From contig NZ_OANU01000029.1 of assembly GCF_900089835.1 (NCBI RefSeq), positions 1 through 64,000 of the forward strand: 64,000 nt of DNA, in the 5' to 3' direction. Made by a program: the position numbers and the translations under genes. The DNA is from Vibrio thalassae. Lineage in GTDB: Bacteria > Pseudomonadota > Gammaproteobacteria > Enterobacterales > Vibrionaceae. The notes beneath the pieces were generated by a model. The model did no database searches and was not told the origin of the DNA. It saw nothing but the letters and a program-made list of their open reading frames with translations. Within the stretch, counting starts at the first letter, position 1; each line of letters starts with the position of its first letter. Shown here one piece after another: positions 42,722 through 52,207 of the stretch.

Positions 42722-42725
42722 TTTT

Positions 42726-44123
42726 ATGCAACAACTAATCGACGAGCCAAAGTCTCGCTATTTACTTATGGTAGAAGACACGGCCTCCGTTGCTGCGCTG
42801 TATCGCTCATATCTATCCCCACTGGGTATAGATATTAATATCGTTGGAAACGGTAGAGATGCAATTCAAAGTTTAGCGCACCGGACGCCTGACCTTATTT
42901 TACTGGATTTACGACTTCCCGACATGACGGGGATGGATGTATTGGACGCAGTAAAAGATTTCAACCCGGACGTACCGGTCATCTTTATGACTGCTCATGG
43001 TTCTATCGATATTGCGGTAGATGCGATGCAACATGGCGCTCAGGACTTCTTGATCAAACCGTGCGAAGCCGATCGACTTCGTGTGACGGTAACAAATGCC
43101 ATTCGAAAAGCTTCGAAGCTTCGCAATGAAACCAACGATTCCAATAGCCAAAACTACCAAGGGTTTATCGGTAGTAGCCAACCGATGCAGGCGGTGTATC
43201 GCACTATCGACTCTGCGGCCTCCAGCAAAGCCAGTATCTTTATCACCGGAGAAAGTGGGACGGGTAAAGAGGTATGTGCAGAGGCAATTCACGCGGCGAG
43301 CAAACGTGGTGATAAGCCATTTATTGCGATTAACTGTGCTGCAATACCAAAAGATCTCATCGAAAGTGAGTTATTTGGTCACGTCAAAGGTGCCTTTACG
43401 GGAGCGGCGAGCGATCGTCAAGGCGCTGCGGAACTTGCCGATGGCGGTACACTATTTCTCGACGAATTGTGTGAGATGGATTTGGACCTGCAGACCAAGC
43501 TATTACGTTTTATTCAAACGGGTACTTTCCAAAAGGTAGGGTCTTCCCGTATGAAAAAGGTTGATGTACGGTTTGTGTGTGCAACCAACCGTGACCCTTG
43601 GAAAGAAGTTCGAGAAGGTCGATTTAGAGAAGATTTGTACTATCGGTTGTACGTCATTCCACTCCACCTACCACCGCTGCGTGACCGCGAAGAGGACGTG
43701 ATTGAAATTGCCTATTCCCTGTTAGGCTTTATGTCACATGAAGAAGGGAAGAGTTTTGTCCGTTTTGCTCAAGATGTGATTGATCGCTTTATTCAATATG
43801 AGTGGCCGGGTAATGTTCGCCAACTGCAGAATGTGTTGCGCAACGTAGTGGTGTTAAATCAGGGAAAAGAAATTGAATTGAGCATGTTGCCACCTCCATT
43901 GAATGAACCCGTGGTAAAGCCAACCGCTATCGCTAACGTGATATCAGTGTCGTTTGGCCCGCAAGATATTCAACCGTTGTGGAAAACGGAAAAGATCACT
44001 ATCGAGCAAGCCATCAAAGCGTGCGATGGAAATATTCCGCAAGCGGCAAAATATTTGGACGTTAGTCCCTCGACACTTTACCGCAAAATACAAGCATGGA
44101 ACGCAAGTGAGAATAAAGCATGA
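42726..44123 (+). CDS. luxO: quorum-sensing response regulator LuxO
   Basis: The 465-residue NtrC-family regulator has a receiver domain with phospho-acceptor Asp61 ([13 protein letters not shown]), an AAA+ domain with GESGTGKE and GAFTGA for sigma54 contact, and a C-terminal Fis-type helix-turn-helix ([20 protein letters not shown]). When phosphorylated at low cell density it activates qrr genes, which lower the LuxR/HapR-type master regulator. Its leader carries a Qrr pairing site. The stop overlaps luxU by 4 bp. Confidence 0.97.
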   Translation: MQQLIDEPKSRYLLMVEDTASVAALYRSYLSPLGIDINIVGNGRDAIQSLAHRTPDLILLDLRLPDMTGMDVLDAVKDFNPDVPVIFMTAHGSIDIAVDAMQHGAQDFLIKPCEADRLRVTVTNAIRKASKLRNETNDSNSQNYQGFIGSSQPMQAVYRTIDSAASSKASIFITGESGTGKEVCAEAIHAASKRGDKPFIAINCAAIPKDLIESELFGHVKGAFTGAASDRQGAAELADGGTLFLDELCEMDLDLQTKLLRFIQTGTFQKVGSSRMKKVDVRFVCATNRDPWKEVREGRFREDLYYRLYVIPLHLPPLRDREEDVIEIAYSLLGFMSHEEGKSFVRFAQDVIDRFIQYEWPGNVRQLQNVLRNVVVLNQGKEIELSMLPPPLNEPVVKPTAIANVISVSFGPQDIQPLWKTEKITIEQAIKACDGNIPQAAKYLDVSPSTLYRKIQAWNASENKA

Positions 44124-44467
44124 AATTCATGAATCGAGACAAATTAGAGCAGCTCACTCGTGAGATTGGTCAAGATAATATTCCGACTCTTTTGGGCATT
44201 TTCACTGGAGAGCTAGTGACTTATCAGACTCAGTTAAGTAAGGGTGATCTCGCTGAAAAAATGACATACATGAAAGAAATCTGTCATGCACTAAAGAGTA
44301 GCGCCGCCAGTTTCGGTGCAGAGTCACTTTGCGAGTTTGCTATTGATATCGACGCTCAGGTCAAAGGTGGTAAGCTGCAAGAGGATCAATCAAAAGTAGA
44401 CCGTATGCTTGAGAATTTGTCTGAGACGCACACTTGTTATCTCGAATTTTTAGAGTCCATCAAGTAA
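44120..44467 (+). CDS. luxU: phosphorelay protein LuxU
   Basis: The 115-residue histidine phosphotransfer protein carries the phospho-His in [15 protein letters not shown] (His56). It passes phosphate from the hybrid sensor kinases (LuxN, LuxQ, CqsS types) to LuxO. Translation is coupled to luxO through an ATGA overlap. A terminator follows. Confidence 0.95.
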   Translation: MKFMNRDKLEQLTREIGQDNIPTLLGIFTGELVTYQTQLSKGDLAEKMTYMKEICHALKSSAASFGAESLCEFAIDIDAQVKGGKLQEDQSKVDRMLENLSETHTCYLEFLESIK

Positions 44468-44476
44468 CTGCGCTGT

Positions 44477-44510
44477 AAAACAAGGGGTCCATTTGGAGCC
44501 CTTGTTTTAA
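44477..44510 (+). terminator. terminator of luxOU
   Basis: AAAACAAGGG and CCCTTGTTTT form the stem, with T residues after it. Confidence 0.75.
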
Positions 44511-44519
44511 GATTCATAG

Positions 44520-45404
44520 TTAAAGCAACGATTCGATAGCGTGTTTGAGTTTTACCCGATCGTGACGCCAATCTCTATTCGGTGAAGCAAGAGGAAGAGT
44601 GACGCAATTCCATTGATTGCAAATCTCAGAGTGTGCTTCTTCTCCCAAAATAACGTCCAGTTTTCTGCCCTGAAGGGCTCGTTCACACCACAACAGCTTT
44701 TGTTCCAATGTCATTCGACCTGCGGGACCATATTCAGGCGATAAGTTTTCCACAAATACGACTTTGGCAGTTTGATTTTGACAGATCGCTTGGCTTAAAT
44801 CAGCGAGCAGTAATGGTGGCATAATACTGGTTAAGAAGCTACCTGGCCCAAGAATAATACAATCAGCTTGGGTGATTGCCTCTATGGCCTCTTTGGTGGC
44901 TGGCACGATTGGGTCAAGGTCGAGCCTTTGTAAATCCTGTTCCATCTCATCAACTGAGGTTTCGCCGGTAACCCATTTGCCGTCGACTGAAAGTGCTGTC
45001 AGGTCGGATGGATGCTCCGACATTGGGATGATGTTGACATCAACCGCGAGCAGTTTGCGAATTAGATGAATAGCTTCAAGGGGACGAACGGAGAGGTTAT
45101 CCAACGCAGTCAGCATTAAGTTGCCAAGGTTATGACCGTTGAGATCGCCAGAGCCTTTGAAGCGATACTCAAACATCATTGAGCCTATTGATGGGTCAGT
45201 AATAAGCTGATTGATACAGTTGCGAGTATCACCCCACGCGATGCCGCCCTGACATTCACGAATTCGACCAGTGGACCCTCCATTGTCTGTGGTTGCTACA
45301 ATTCCAGTGGCATTACCGCCAAATTCTTTTAAAGCCGCTAGCATACGACCTAGCCCGTGACCACCACCAATGGCCACAACTTTCTTTGATGAATATATGC
45401 TCAT
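44520..45404 (-). CDS. ybhK: YvcK/CofD-like protein (YbhK)
   Basis: The 294-residue protein has the family start KVVAIGGGHGLGRMLAALKE and the TTDNGGSTGRIR block. It binds UDP-sugars or NAD-like ligands in B. subtilis YvcK, where it affects cell-wall synthesis and gluconeogenic growth. E. coli YbhK (302 aa) is likewise divergent from moaA. The start MSIYSSKKVVAIGGG at 45404 fits the family; the upstream 22 codons do not. Confidence 0.88.
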   Translation of the reverse strand: MSIYSSKKVVAIGGGHGLGRMLAALKEFGGNATGIVATTDNGGSTGRIRECQGGIAWGDTRNCINQLITDPSIGSMMFEYRFKGSGDLNGHNLGNLMLTALDNLSVRPLEAIHLIRKLLAVDVNIIPMSEHPSDLTALSVDGKWVTGETSVDEMEQDLQRLDLDPIVPATKEAIEAITQADCIILGPGSFLTSIMPPLLLADLSQAICQNQTAKVVFVENLSPEYGPAGRMTLEQKLLWCERALQGRKLDVILGEEAHSEICNQWNCVTLPLASPNRDWRHDRVKLKHAIESLL

Positions 45405-45591
45405 CTTATACTTCTTTGGAGTTATCTGAACTTTGTAACATAGGGTAAATTGTCCATTTTGGATACTCAACTATAGTAAAATTGACGAATAAGTAAGGTT
45501 TTTTGACATGAAAGCTGGAAAACCATACCGTTATTGAGTATTTTACTCAAAAGCTGTTATCAACTCATTATGTGGTAACTGCCATAACTCC

Positions 45592-45700
45592 GAGCTCTAC
45601 ACGCTAAGTCGAAATAAAGATAAGCTTCTAGAGCCAGTGACAAATTGTCACAAGGGCATGATTGGAAATGATTATGCCTCCCGTGTTTGGAAAGGTGTTC
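45592..45700 (+). ncRNA. molybdenum-cofactor (Moco) RNA element upstream of moaA
   Basis: The leader has the features of the E. coli moaA Moco motif. A closing pair ACAC (45599-45602) meets GTGT (45695-45698). Hairpins follow: GTGACAAATTGTCAC (45637-45651) and GGCAT...ATGCC (45655-45678). Then comes GCCTCCCGTGTTTGGAAAGG, nearly identical to the E. coli element. The AAAGG ribosome site lies inside the fold, 8 nt before the moaA GTG start, which points to translational control by the cofactor. A separate perfect dyad, TTGAGTA-TTT-TACTCAA, sits upstream at 45534-45550. Confidence 0.9.
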
Positions 45701-45701
45701 C

Positions 45702-46691
45702 GTGGCGCAACAATTCGAAGATAAATTTAATCGCAAGTTTTATTACTTGCGTCTTTCAGTTACAGATGTATGTAACTTCAAGTGTACATATTGCCTCCCT
45801 GATGGCTACCAACCGCCTGGTCATAAACGACCTGCCTTTTTGACGCTTCCAGAAATCAAACGCGTTGTGACGGCGTTTGCGGATTGCGGTACGTCCAAAG
45901 TACGTATCACTGGTGGTGAGCCAAGTTTGCGCAAAGATTTCCCTCAGATCATTGAAACGGTGGCGAATACTCGTGGTATTACTAAAGTCGCAACGACGAC
46001 CAATGGTTATCGAATGACGAAGCAAGTGGATACGTGGCGTCAAGCTGGCCTTACTAATATCAATGTGAGTGTAGATAGCCTCGATCCAAGAATGTTCCAC
46101 CAAATTACCGGTGAGAACAAATTTACCGAAGTCATGTCTGGTATCGATCGAGCATTTGAAATCGGTTATGAGCAGGTCAAAGTCAATGTGGTATTGATGA
46201 AAGACCTCAATGCCAAAGAGTTACCCGCCTTTCTTAACTGGATCAAAGATCGTCCAATCCAACTGCGTTTCATCGAGTTGATGCAAACGGGAGAAATGGA
46301 CGAGCTGTTCAACAAACATCATGTATCTGGCACTGATATTCGTAACCAACTGATTGCTAACGGTTGGATCTTAAAAGCGCGTAGTCAAAATGATGGCCCC
46401 GCTCAAGTGTTTGTTCATGCAGACTACAAGGGCGAGATTGGCCTCATTATGCCATATGAGAAAAACTTCTGTGAAAGTTGCAACCGACTTCGCGTTTCAG
46501 CAATGGGCAAGCTGCATCTTTGTCTGTTCGGTGACCACGGTGTAGAGTTGCGCGACTTACTTCAAGAAGACGCTCAAGAAAGCGCGTTGATCGAACGAAT
46601 TCAAGCACAATTGCAGACCAAATCAGTCAGTCATTTCCTGCATGACGGCAATTCAGGTATGACGCCGCATTTGGCATCTATCGGCGGCTAA
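45702..46691 (+). CDS. moaA: GTP 3',8-cyclase
   Basis: This 329-residue radical-SAM enzyme carries out the first step of molybdopterin synthesis. The N-terminal SAM cluster is bound by CNFKCTYC, and the C-terminal cluster by [18 protein letters not shown]. The protein ends in GG, needed for activity. Start is GTG 45702 ([19 protein letters not shown]), which aligns with E. coli MoaA (329 aa) and places the ribosome site inside the Moco element. Confidence 0.96.
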   Translation: MAQQFEDKFNRKFYYLRLSVTDVCNFKCTYCLPDGYQPPGHKRPAFLTLPEIKRVVTAFADCGTSKVRITGGEPSLRKDFPQIIETVANTRGITKVATTTNGYRMTKQVDTWRQAGLTNINVSVDSLDPRMFHQITGENKFTEVMSGIDRAFEIGYEQVKVNVVLMKDLNAKELPAFLNWIKDRPIQLRFIELMQTGEMDELFNKHHVSGTDIRNQLIANGWILKARSQNDGPAQVFVHADYKGEIGLIMPYEKNFCESCNRLRVSAMGKLHLCLFGDHGVELRDLLQEDAQESALIERIQAQLQTKSVSHFLHDGNSGMTPHLASIGG

Positions 46692-46735
46692 CAGACCGCA
46701 AAAAAATACGTAAAAATTTTATAGGGTGAATAATC

Positions 46736-47248
46736 ATGGGTCACGCAGAAAGTAAATTCGTGCCTGCGAACATCGCAGTGCTAACCGTATCTGACACACG
46801 TACTGAAGAAAATGACACGTCTGGTCGCTTCTTAGTAGAAAACCTACAAGAAGCAGGTCACACACTAGCGGATAAGCAAATCGTGATTGACGATATCTAC
46901 CAAATCCGTGCGGTCGTATCGAAATGGATCGCAGACGAGAGTGTGCAAGCGGTAATGATCACTGGTGGTACAGGCTTTACTTCTCGTGATAGCACACCTG
47001 AAGCACTTGTTCCGTTATTCGATAAGCAAGTAGAAGGTTTTGGTGAGCTATTCCGTGCCGTTTCTTACGAGGAAATTGGTACTTCTACAATCCAATCTCG
47101 CGCAATCGCTGGTTTTGCAAACCACACGGTTATTTTTGCGATGCCAGGTTCGACTGGTGCATGTCGTACTGGCTGGACTAAAATCATCAAGCAGCAACTT
47201 GATGCTAGCCACCGCCCATGTAACTTCATGCCTCATCTAAGCAAGTAA
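46736..47248 (+). CDS. moaB: molybdenum cofactor biosynthesis protein MoaB
   Basis: The 170-residue MogA/MoaB-fold protein has [17 protein letters not shown] and [14 protein letters not shown], which form the molybdopterin-binding site. In E. coli its own activity is dispensable, with MogA doing the adenylylation. It is second in the moaABCDE operon, 44 bp after moaA, preceded by AGGGTG. Confidence 0.95.
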   Translation: MGHAESKFVPANIAVLTVSDTRTEENDTSGRFLVENLQEAGHTLADKQIVIDDIYQIRAVVSKWIADESVQAVMITGGTGFTSRDSTPEALVPLFDKQVEGFGELFRAVSYEEIGTSTIQSRAIAGFANHTVIFAMPGSTGACRTGWTKIIKQQLDASHRPCNFMPHLSK

Positions 47249-47264
47249 TCATCTAGGGAAAGTC

Positions 47265-47744
47265 ATGTCCGAATTTACCCATATTAACGCTTCTGGCGAA
47301 GCAAACATGGTCGATGTGTCGGCTAAAGCAGAGACGGTACGTGAAGCAAGAGCCGAAGCTTTTGTTCACATGGCACCAGAAACACTGCAGATGATTACGT
47401 CGGGTAATCACCACAAAGGTGATGTATTTGCTACTGCTCGTATTGCAGGCATTCAAGCGGCAAAGAAAACATGGGACCTTATTCCTTTGTGCCATCCGTT
47501 GTTACTGTCTAAAGTGGAAGTACAACTGGAAGCGATGGAAGCGGAAAATAAAGTACGCATCGAGTCTGTTTGTAAGCTAGCGGGTAAAACTGGCGTAGAA
47601 ATGGAAGCACTGACGGCGGCGTCTGTAGCAGCGTTAACCATTTACGATATGTGTAAAGCGGTCCAAAAAGACATGGTTATTGAAAACGTTCGCTTACTTG
47701 AAAAAACGGGCGGAAAATCAGGACACTTCAAGGTGGAATCATGA
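47265..47744 (+). CDS. moaC: cyclic pyranopterin monophosphate synthase
   Basis: This 159-residue enzyme converts the MoaA product to cyclic pyranopterin monophosphate. It has [14 protein letters not shown] with the active-site His, and MCKAVQKDM with the catalytic Asp/Lys region. AGGG precedes ATG 47265. The stop overlaps moaD by 4 bp. Confidence 0.96.
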   Translation: MSEFTHINASGEANMVDVSAKAETVREARAEAFVHMAPETLQMITSGNHHKGDVFATARIAGIQAAKKTWDLIPLCHPLLLSKVEVQLEAMEAENKVRIESVCKLAGKTGVEMEALTAASVAALTIYDMCKAVQKDMVIENVRLLEKTGGKSGHFKVES

Positions 47745-47986
47745 TTAAAGTACTTTTCTTTGCACAAACGCGTGAATTGATTGGTCAAGACAGTATTGAG
47801 CTTGCCGCTGAATTTGCCACTATTGAAGATATTCGCGCTCATCTGGCAGCGCAGCAAGGTAAATGGGAACTTGCACTTGAGAGTGGCAAGTTACTCGCTG
47901 CGCTTAATCAAAATATCGTCGCTATGGGTGAAAAAGTTCAAGACGGCGATGAAGTGGCTTTCTTTCCGCCAGTAACGGGAGGTTAA
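47741..47986 (+). CDS. moaD: molybdopterin synthase sulfur carrier subunit
   Basis: This 81-residue ubiquitin-like protein ends in VTGG, the C-terminal Gly-Gly that MoeB adenylates and that carries the thiocarboxylate. Its start overlaps moaC (ATGA) and it ends 1 bp before moaE, as expected for a two-subunit enzyme. Confidence 0.96.
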   Translation: MIKVLFFAQTRELIGQDSIELAAEFATIEDIRAHLAAQQGKWELALESGKLLAALNQNIVAMGEKVQDGDEVAFFPPVTGG

Positions 47987-47987
47987 G

Positions 47988-48446
47988 ATGACTTTAAGAG
48001 TATCCGTTCAACACGAAGACTTTTCGGTGGGTGCTGAGTACGAGGCATTAGCGCAAGGCACTGCGTCGGGCGCAATTGTTACGTTTACCGGCAAAGTTCG
48101 CGATATGAACCTAGGCGACAACGTTACAGGGTTATCGTTAGAACACTATCCTGGAATGACAGAGCGTTCGTTAGAAAAGATCTGCGATGAAGCAGAAGAA
48201 CGTTGGATGCTCAACGGTATTCGTGTCATTCATCGTGTGGGTGATATGGATGCGGGTGATCAAATCGTATTCGTAGGTGTGTCCAGTGCTCATCGTGGCT
48301 CTGCGTTTGAAGCTTGCGAATTCATCATGGATTACCTTAAAACCAAAGCGCCATTTTGGAAGAAAGAGCGAACCACAGAGTCCACTCGCTGGGTCGAGTC
48401 AAGAGACTCTGACGCTGAAGCCGCTGCGCGCTGGCAACAAAAATAG
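47988..48446 (+). CDS. moaE: molybdopterin synthase catalytic subunit
   Basis: The 152-residue large subunit has FTGKVRDMN, HRVGDMDAGDQIVFVGVSS and KTKAPFWKKE with the catalytic Lys pair. It transfers sulfur from MoaD to cyclic pyranopterin monophosphate. GGGAGG precedes ATG 47988. It is the last gene of the operon. Confidence 0.96.
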   Translation: MTLRVSVQHEDFSVGAEYEALAQGTASGAIVTFTGKVRDMNLGDNVTGLSLEHYPGMTERSLEKICDEAEERWMLNGIRVIHRVGDMDAGDQIVFVGVSSAHRGSAFEACEFIMDYLKTKAPFWKKERTTESTRWVESRDSDAEAAARWQQK

Positions 48447-48454
48447 TCTGAATA

Positions 48455-48485
48455 AAAAGAGCATGTCGATGACATGCTCTTTTGC
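48455..48485 (+). terminator. terminator of moaABCDE
   Basis: AAAAGAGCATGTC and GACATGCTCTTTT flank GAT. It can also serve the convergent HAD gene. Confidence 0.85.
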
Positions 48486-48487
48486 TC

Positions 48488-49291
48488 TTACTCTATGCTC
48501 GCTAAATAGTTGTCGATCACGGTTAGCACGCCTGCTTTATCATTACTTGGAGCAATAAAGCGGCTCAGTTTCTTTATCTCGGGGTGAGCGTTGTCCATGG
48601 CGTATGAGTGATAACTCTCTTTTAGCATTTCGACGTCATTAAAATAATCACCAAAGCTCATCGTTTCTTCAAACTTAAATCCTAAATGCTGTTGTAAGAA
48701 ACGAATGGCAGCACCTTTTGACGCTTCCTTATTCATCACATCCAACCATATATTGGCGCTGACAACCACTTGATATTCGGCGCCGAAGCGAGCATTGATG
48801 GTCGGGAATACATGCTCCTCCGCGCCTTCAAAGTTACAGATAGCCACTTTGATAAAATCGTCTTCGACGGAGAGTAGATCCTCAACATATTCGCATCGAT
48901 GGTAGTATTTACGGATTTCCTCCAGCGCTTTAGGGTCTTGAGTTTCGATATAAGCGGAGCGTTTGCCGCACAGAACCATATAGGTATTCTCTAAAGCGCG
49001 AGTGGTTTTGATGATCTGTTTCGCTGCAGCCGTATCTAACGTACAACTATAAAGCTCCTCATCGTTTTGCATCACTAACGTACCGTTTTCAGCAATAAAA
49101 ATCAGTTCATTTTCAATACGAGAAAACATGTCTTTAAGGCTGTAGTACTGACGACCAGAAGCGGGAGCGAAGTGAATACCTTGCTTCTTAATACGCTCAT
49201 AGAGCGGGAAAAAATCCGGAGTCAGTTGACCGTTAGGGTCTAGCAGTGTGCCATCCATGTCCGTTGCTATAAACTTAATTGTGCTGTGCAT
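48488..49291 (-). CDS. Cof-type HAD-superfamily phosphatase
   Basis: The 267-residue protein has the HAD motifs ATDMDGTLLDPNG (two Asp), a Ser/Thr motif in FAPASGRQYYS, a Lys in NKEASKGAAI, and MSFGDYFNDVEML with the final Asp pair. The type IIB cap places it with the YbiV/YidA sugar-phosphate and FMN phosphatases. Substrate cannot be told from sequence. The ribosome site before ATG 49291 is weak. Confidence 0.88.
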   Translation of the reverse strand: MHSTIKFIATDMDGTLLDPNGQLTPDFFPLYERIKKQGIHFAPASGRQYYSLKDMFSRIENELIFIAENGTLVMQNDEELYSCTLDTAAAKQIIKTTRALENTYMVLCGKRSAYIETQDPKALEEIRKYYHRCEYVEDLLSVEDDFIKVAICNFEGAEEHVFPTINARFGAEYQVVVSANIWLDVMNKEASKGAAIRFLQQHLGFKFEETMSFGDYFNDVEMLKESYHSYAMDNAHPEIKKLSRFIAPSNDKAGVLTVIDNYLASIE

Positions 49292-49388
49292 ATGTTATCG
49301 CTTGTTCAAATGGTAAGAGACGTGTGCAGTATACGTAAATCGACGCGGTGGTGAAGTAAATAACTGGAATCTAAGTTAACTCGCGGTT

Positions 49389-49619
49389 TTAACTTAGTGA
49401 TTCCACTTTAAATGTATGGATCGCCTCAGCGGCATCAAAATCAAGGTAGTGGGTATACGCATTACGAAGCTGGTAATTATCGTCATTACTCCCAAAATTA
49501 ACAATCACAGTATTGGTGCAATTGCTTGATGATAGAGCATTACATAGCGTTAAAACCCAAAGGAATGATTTTAAGTAATTGATATTATTATGACTTTGTG
49601 TTTTGGCAATGTTCTTGCT
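49389..49619 (-). pseudogene. possible gene remnant, C-terminal end
   Basis: A minus-strand frame open for 76 codons ends in a stop at 49389-49391. It reads like a real protein tail (LRNAYTHYLDFDAAEAIHTF, preceded by TNTVIVNFGSND) but has no start codon. The family is not recognised. The rest of the 49292-49803 gap holds no other gene I can support; a plus-strand frame at 49590-49883 overlaps the next gene and has no ribosome site. Confidence 0.3.
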
Positions 49620-49803
49620 TTAGTAGGGATGCTTCCAAATAAAAACCGTGACCTAAAGTGTCTCACTAATAATCAGTTGGCGACGGTGCGTTCTCATTCA
49701 TTTGAGGCGCACCTTTTTTCTATGGAGGCCAAGGATATATCGTGGCGAGGGTTCATTCTTGGATTACAATGGGGTGAGTCTGTACATATAAAAAGGAATA
49801 AGT

Positions 49804-50790
49804 TTGTCGATTATAAAAGAGTGTATTCGCACGGTTGGTCGTGGGTCTCGTGGACGTGGTCCGTTAACTCAAGAACAAGCTAAGCAAGTGATGGAAGAGT
49901 TTGTTGAGGGACAGATTGGCGATGATCAAATGGCAATGTTGATGATGCTTATCCGTGTGCGCGATGAAACTCCTGAAGAAATTGCCGGCTTTGTGGAAGG
50001 TTTGAAACCTCATTATCCAGATATTAGCGCTGATTTTGACTGGCCATTATATGCGGGTAAAAGAGTAGGGCAATCATCGGGGAAACCTTGGCACCTTGTT
50101 GCTGCAAGCATTTTGGCAGAACATGGTGTACGGGTGGTGCTACATGGCGACTTAGATAAAGAGAGTGACCGCTTACATGCAAAAGACTGTTTGAGTGCAC
50201 TGAATATCTCCAAAGCGGAGGATTTAACCCATGCACAGCAGCTTCTAGATCGTGATAATATCGCCTACTTACCGTTGAACCATTTCTGTCCAATCGCCAA
50301 GAAAATGTTGGATTGGAAGCATCGCTACGGTTTAAGAACGCCCATTAATACCGTTATTCGTGCCCTGAATCCTGCTAATGCACCTTTTGGTATGCGTGGA
50401 AGTTTTCACCCGGGTTTCCAAGAGTTGCATGCCAAAGTTGAACATCTTCTTGCTCGACATGGGCGAGATAACAATGACTATCAACGAATGCTATCGTTTA
50501 AAGGTCAAGGCGGTGAAACGGAATACAATCCGAAAGTGAGTCAAACGGTATGGTGGGTTGAATCCGATACGATTCATTCTGAGTACGTTGAAGAAAGTAT
50601 GGCCGAGTTAGTGCTTCCATCATGCTGTCCATTACAGACACCGCAAGAGGAAATGCAGTTGATGGCAAATACGGTGGTCTCTACCTTGACCGCTGCGTTG
50701 TTCTCAATTTGTGGGGATTGGCGACAGGCGTCCGAGAAGGCACATCAATACTGGAATGGTTACTGCGAGACTCCACACTTAAGTTGTTAA
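49804..50790 (+). CDS. YbiB/TrpD2-like protein
   Basis: The 328-residue protein resembles the glycosyltransferase/anthranilate-phosphoribosyltransferase-like family of E. coli YbiB. It has an N-terminal helical domain (TVGRGSRGRGPLTQEQAKQV), a SSGKPWHLVAASILAEHGVRVVLHG block, and ALNPANAPFGMRGSFHPGF. E. coli YbiB binds nucleic acids without TrpD activity. The start is TTG 49804, with AGGA about 8 nt before it; the first residues align with the family, so I favour this rare start. The sequence ends with a terminator. Confidence 0.78.
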   Translation: MSIIKECIRTVGRGSRGRGPLTQEQAKQVMEEFVEGQIGDDQMAMLMMLIRVRDETPEEIAGFVEGLKPHYPDISADFDWPLYAGKRVGQSSGKPWHLVAASILAEHGVRVVLHGDLDKESDRLHAKDCLSALNISKAEDLTHAQQLLDRDNIAYLPLNHFCPIAKKMLDWKHRYGLRTPINTVIRALNPANAPFGMRGSFHPGFQELHAKVEHLLARHGRDNNDYQRMLSFKGQGGETEYNPKVSQTVWWVESDTIHSEYVEESMAELVLPSCCPLQTPQEEMQLMANTVVSTLTAALFSICGDWRQASEKAHQYWNGYCETPHLSC

Positions 50791-50796
50791 ATAACT

Positions 50797-50828
50797 AACA
50801 GGCGCAGTCATTGACCGCGCCTGTTTTA
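50797..50828. terminator. bidirectional terminator
   Basis: AACAGGCGC and GCGCCTGTT form the stem, between the convergent YbiB-like gene and ktrB. Confidence 0.8.
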
Positions 50829-50839
50829 GTTTACCGTTA

Positions 50840-52207
50840 TTAACCTGTCAGGACGTTGTCTTCAGGGTATTTTAGTAACGTTGGTTTTGGTCTGGCGAGC
50901 ATATACGCCAAAGTCAGTGGGCCGACACGACCAATGATCATCACGACAATCATAATCCATTTGCCTTCAGTGTTTAGCTGAGCGGTTAAGCCTGCTGTCA
51001 ATCCGACGGTAGCAAATGCCGATATGGTTTCAAACACTACTTGTTCAAATTTGGCCTGTTGGGTGACCATAAGTAAGAACATAGCGACAGTTAAAATAGC
51101 GCCACTCACCACTATGATTGCCAGTGATTTGGTTACGGTTTGCCAACTCACAGTTCGATTAAAGATTTCCACGTATTGCTTTTGTCTCAAGAATGCCCAC
51201 GTCGCATAAAAGGCAACCGCAAATGTTGATACCTTAATACCACCACCAGTCGATGTAGAGCCGGCCCCGATCAGCATTAAGATGATCATAATCAGCAAGG
51301 CAGGTTGCCCAAATTGAGCAATATCAACGCTATTAAAACCAGCCGTACGAGCACTCGCTGACTGGAAAAATGCAGAGAGCCATTGCCCCCCAAGAGGCAG
51401 AGCTCCTAGAGTCTCTGGGTTATTGCGTTCCAACAAGAAGAAAAATAGCGTGCCGCCTAATAATAAGATAGGGGTGGCTGTGAGCATGATTTTGGTGTGC
51501 AGCCCTAGTCGAGAAAAGCCTTTCTTACCGTTGATAGCAAGATCACTGACCACGGTAAAGCCCAATCCGCCAAAGATGAATAAACCGGACAGAACGAGCA
51601 GAACCACAGGCTCTGATGCGAAACTCATCATACTGTCTGAAAACAAGGCAAAACCGGCGTTATTAAAAGCGGAAATCGCATGAAATATTGAATAAAACAC
51701 ACCTTGTGACCATCCCATCTCAGGGACCCAACGCATAGCTAAGATGGCTGCGCCGATAGCTTCGGCAATCAAAGCAAAAATGATGATCTTCTTTACCAGC
51801 CCTTTGATGTTAACACGGCGATCTTGACCAAGTGCATCTTGAGCCAAGGCTTGCTGTTTTAGGCTTAACCTAACACCAAACATGTAAAGTAATACCGCAG
51901 ACAGCGTCATTTGCCCAAGTCCGCCAATTTGCATCAACAGCATCAGCAGAATTTTGCCTGACGTAGTGAAATGCTGCCCCGTATCAACCACGCCGAGTCC
52001 AGTTACACTGATTGCGGACGTTGCCGTGAAGAAAGCATCGCTAAAGCTTAAACCAGTGACAGAAAAGACGGGCAAGGTTAGCAGCAAAGCCGAAGGGACT
52101 AAAACCGCCAGAAAGCTAGCGACAATAAGATAAGGCTCTGATGGTACGGCTGATTTCTTATTGAGTTTTATCGGGTAAATCAGACCTTTTTGAAAACGGC
52201 GGTTCAT
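50840..52207 (-). CDS. ktrB: potassium uptake membrane subunit KtrB
   Basis: The 455-residue TrkH/KtrB-type transporter has four membrane-pore-membrane repeats. Filter glycines lie in ATSAISVTGLGV, ISAFNNAGFAL, SARTAGFNSV and ISAFATVGLTAG. Length equals the V. alginolyticus KtrB (455 aa), which takes up potassium in a sodium-dependent way. The start overlaps the ktrA stop by 4 bp. Confidence 0.95.
   Translation of the reverse strand: MNRRFQKGLIYPIKLNKKSAVPSEPYLIVASFLAVLVPSALLLTLPVFSVTGLSFSDAFFTATSAISVTGLGVVDTGQHFTTSGKILLMLLMQIGGLGQMTLSAVLLYMFGVRLSLKQQALAQDALGQDRRVNIKGLVKKIIIFALIAEAIGAAILAMRWVPEMGWSQGVFYSIFHAISAFNNAGFALFSDSMMSFASEPVVLLVLSGLFIFGGLGFTVVSDLAINGKKGFSRLGLHTKIMLTATPILLLGGTLFFFLLERNNPETLGALPLGGQWLSAFFQSASARTAGFNSVDIAQFGQPALLIMIILMLIGAGSTSTGGGIKVSTFAVAFYATWAFLRQKQYVEIFNRTVSWQTVTKSLAIIVVSGAILTVAMFLLMVTQQAKFEQVVFETISAFATVGLTAGLTAQLNTEGKWIMIVVMIIGRVGPLTLAYMLARPKPTLLKYPEDNVLTG

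Noticed and set aside
42594..42725. Possible qrr1 gene between uvrB and luxO
   Set aside because: No Qrr 5' stem-loop and no GG-N10-GC promoter on either strand; TTGGCTCTTATAAGC has 9-bp spacing. The similarity to Qrr is the complementary target in the luxO leader.
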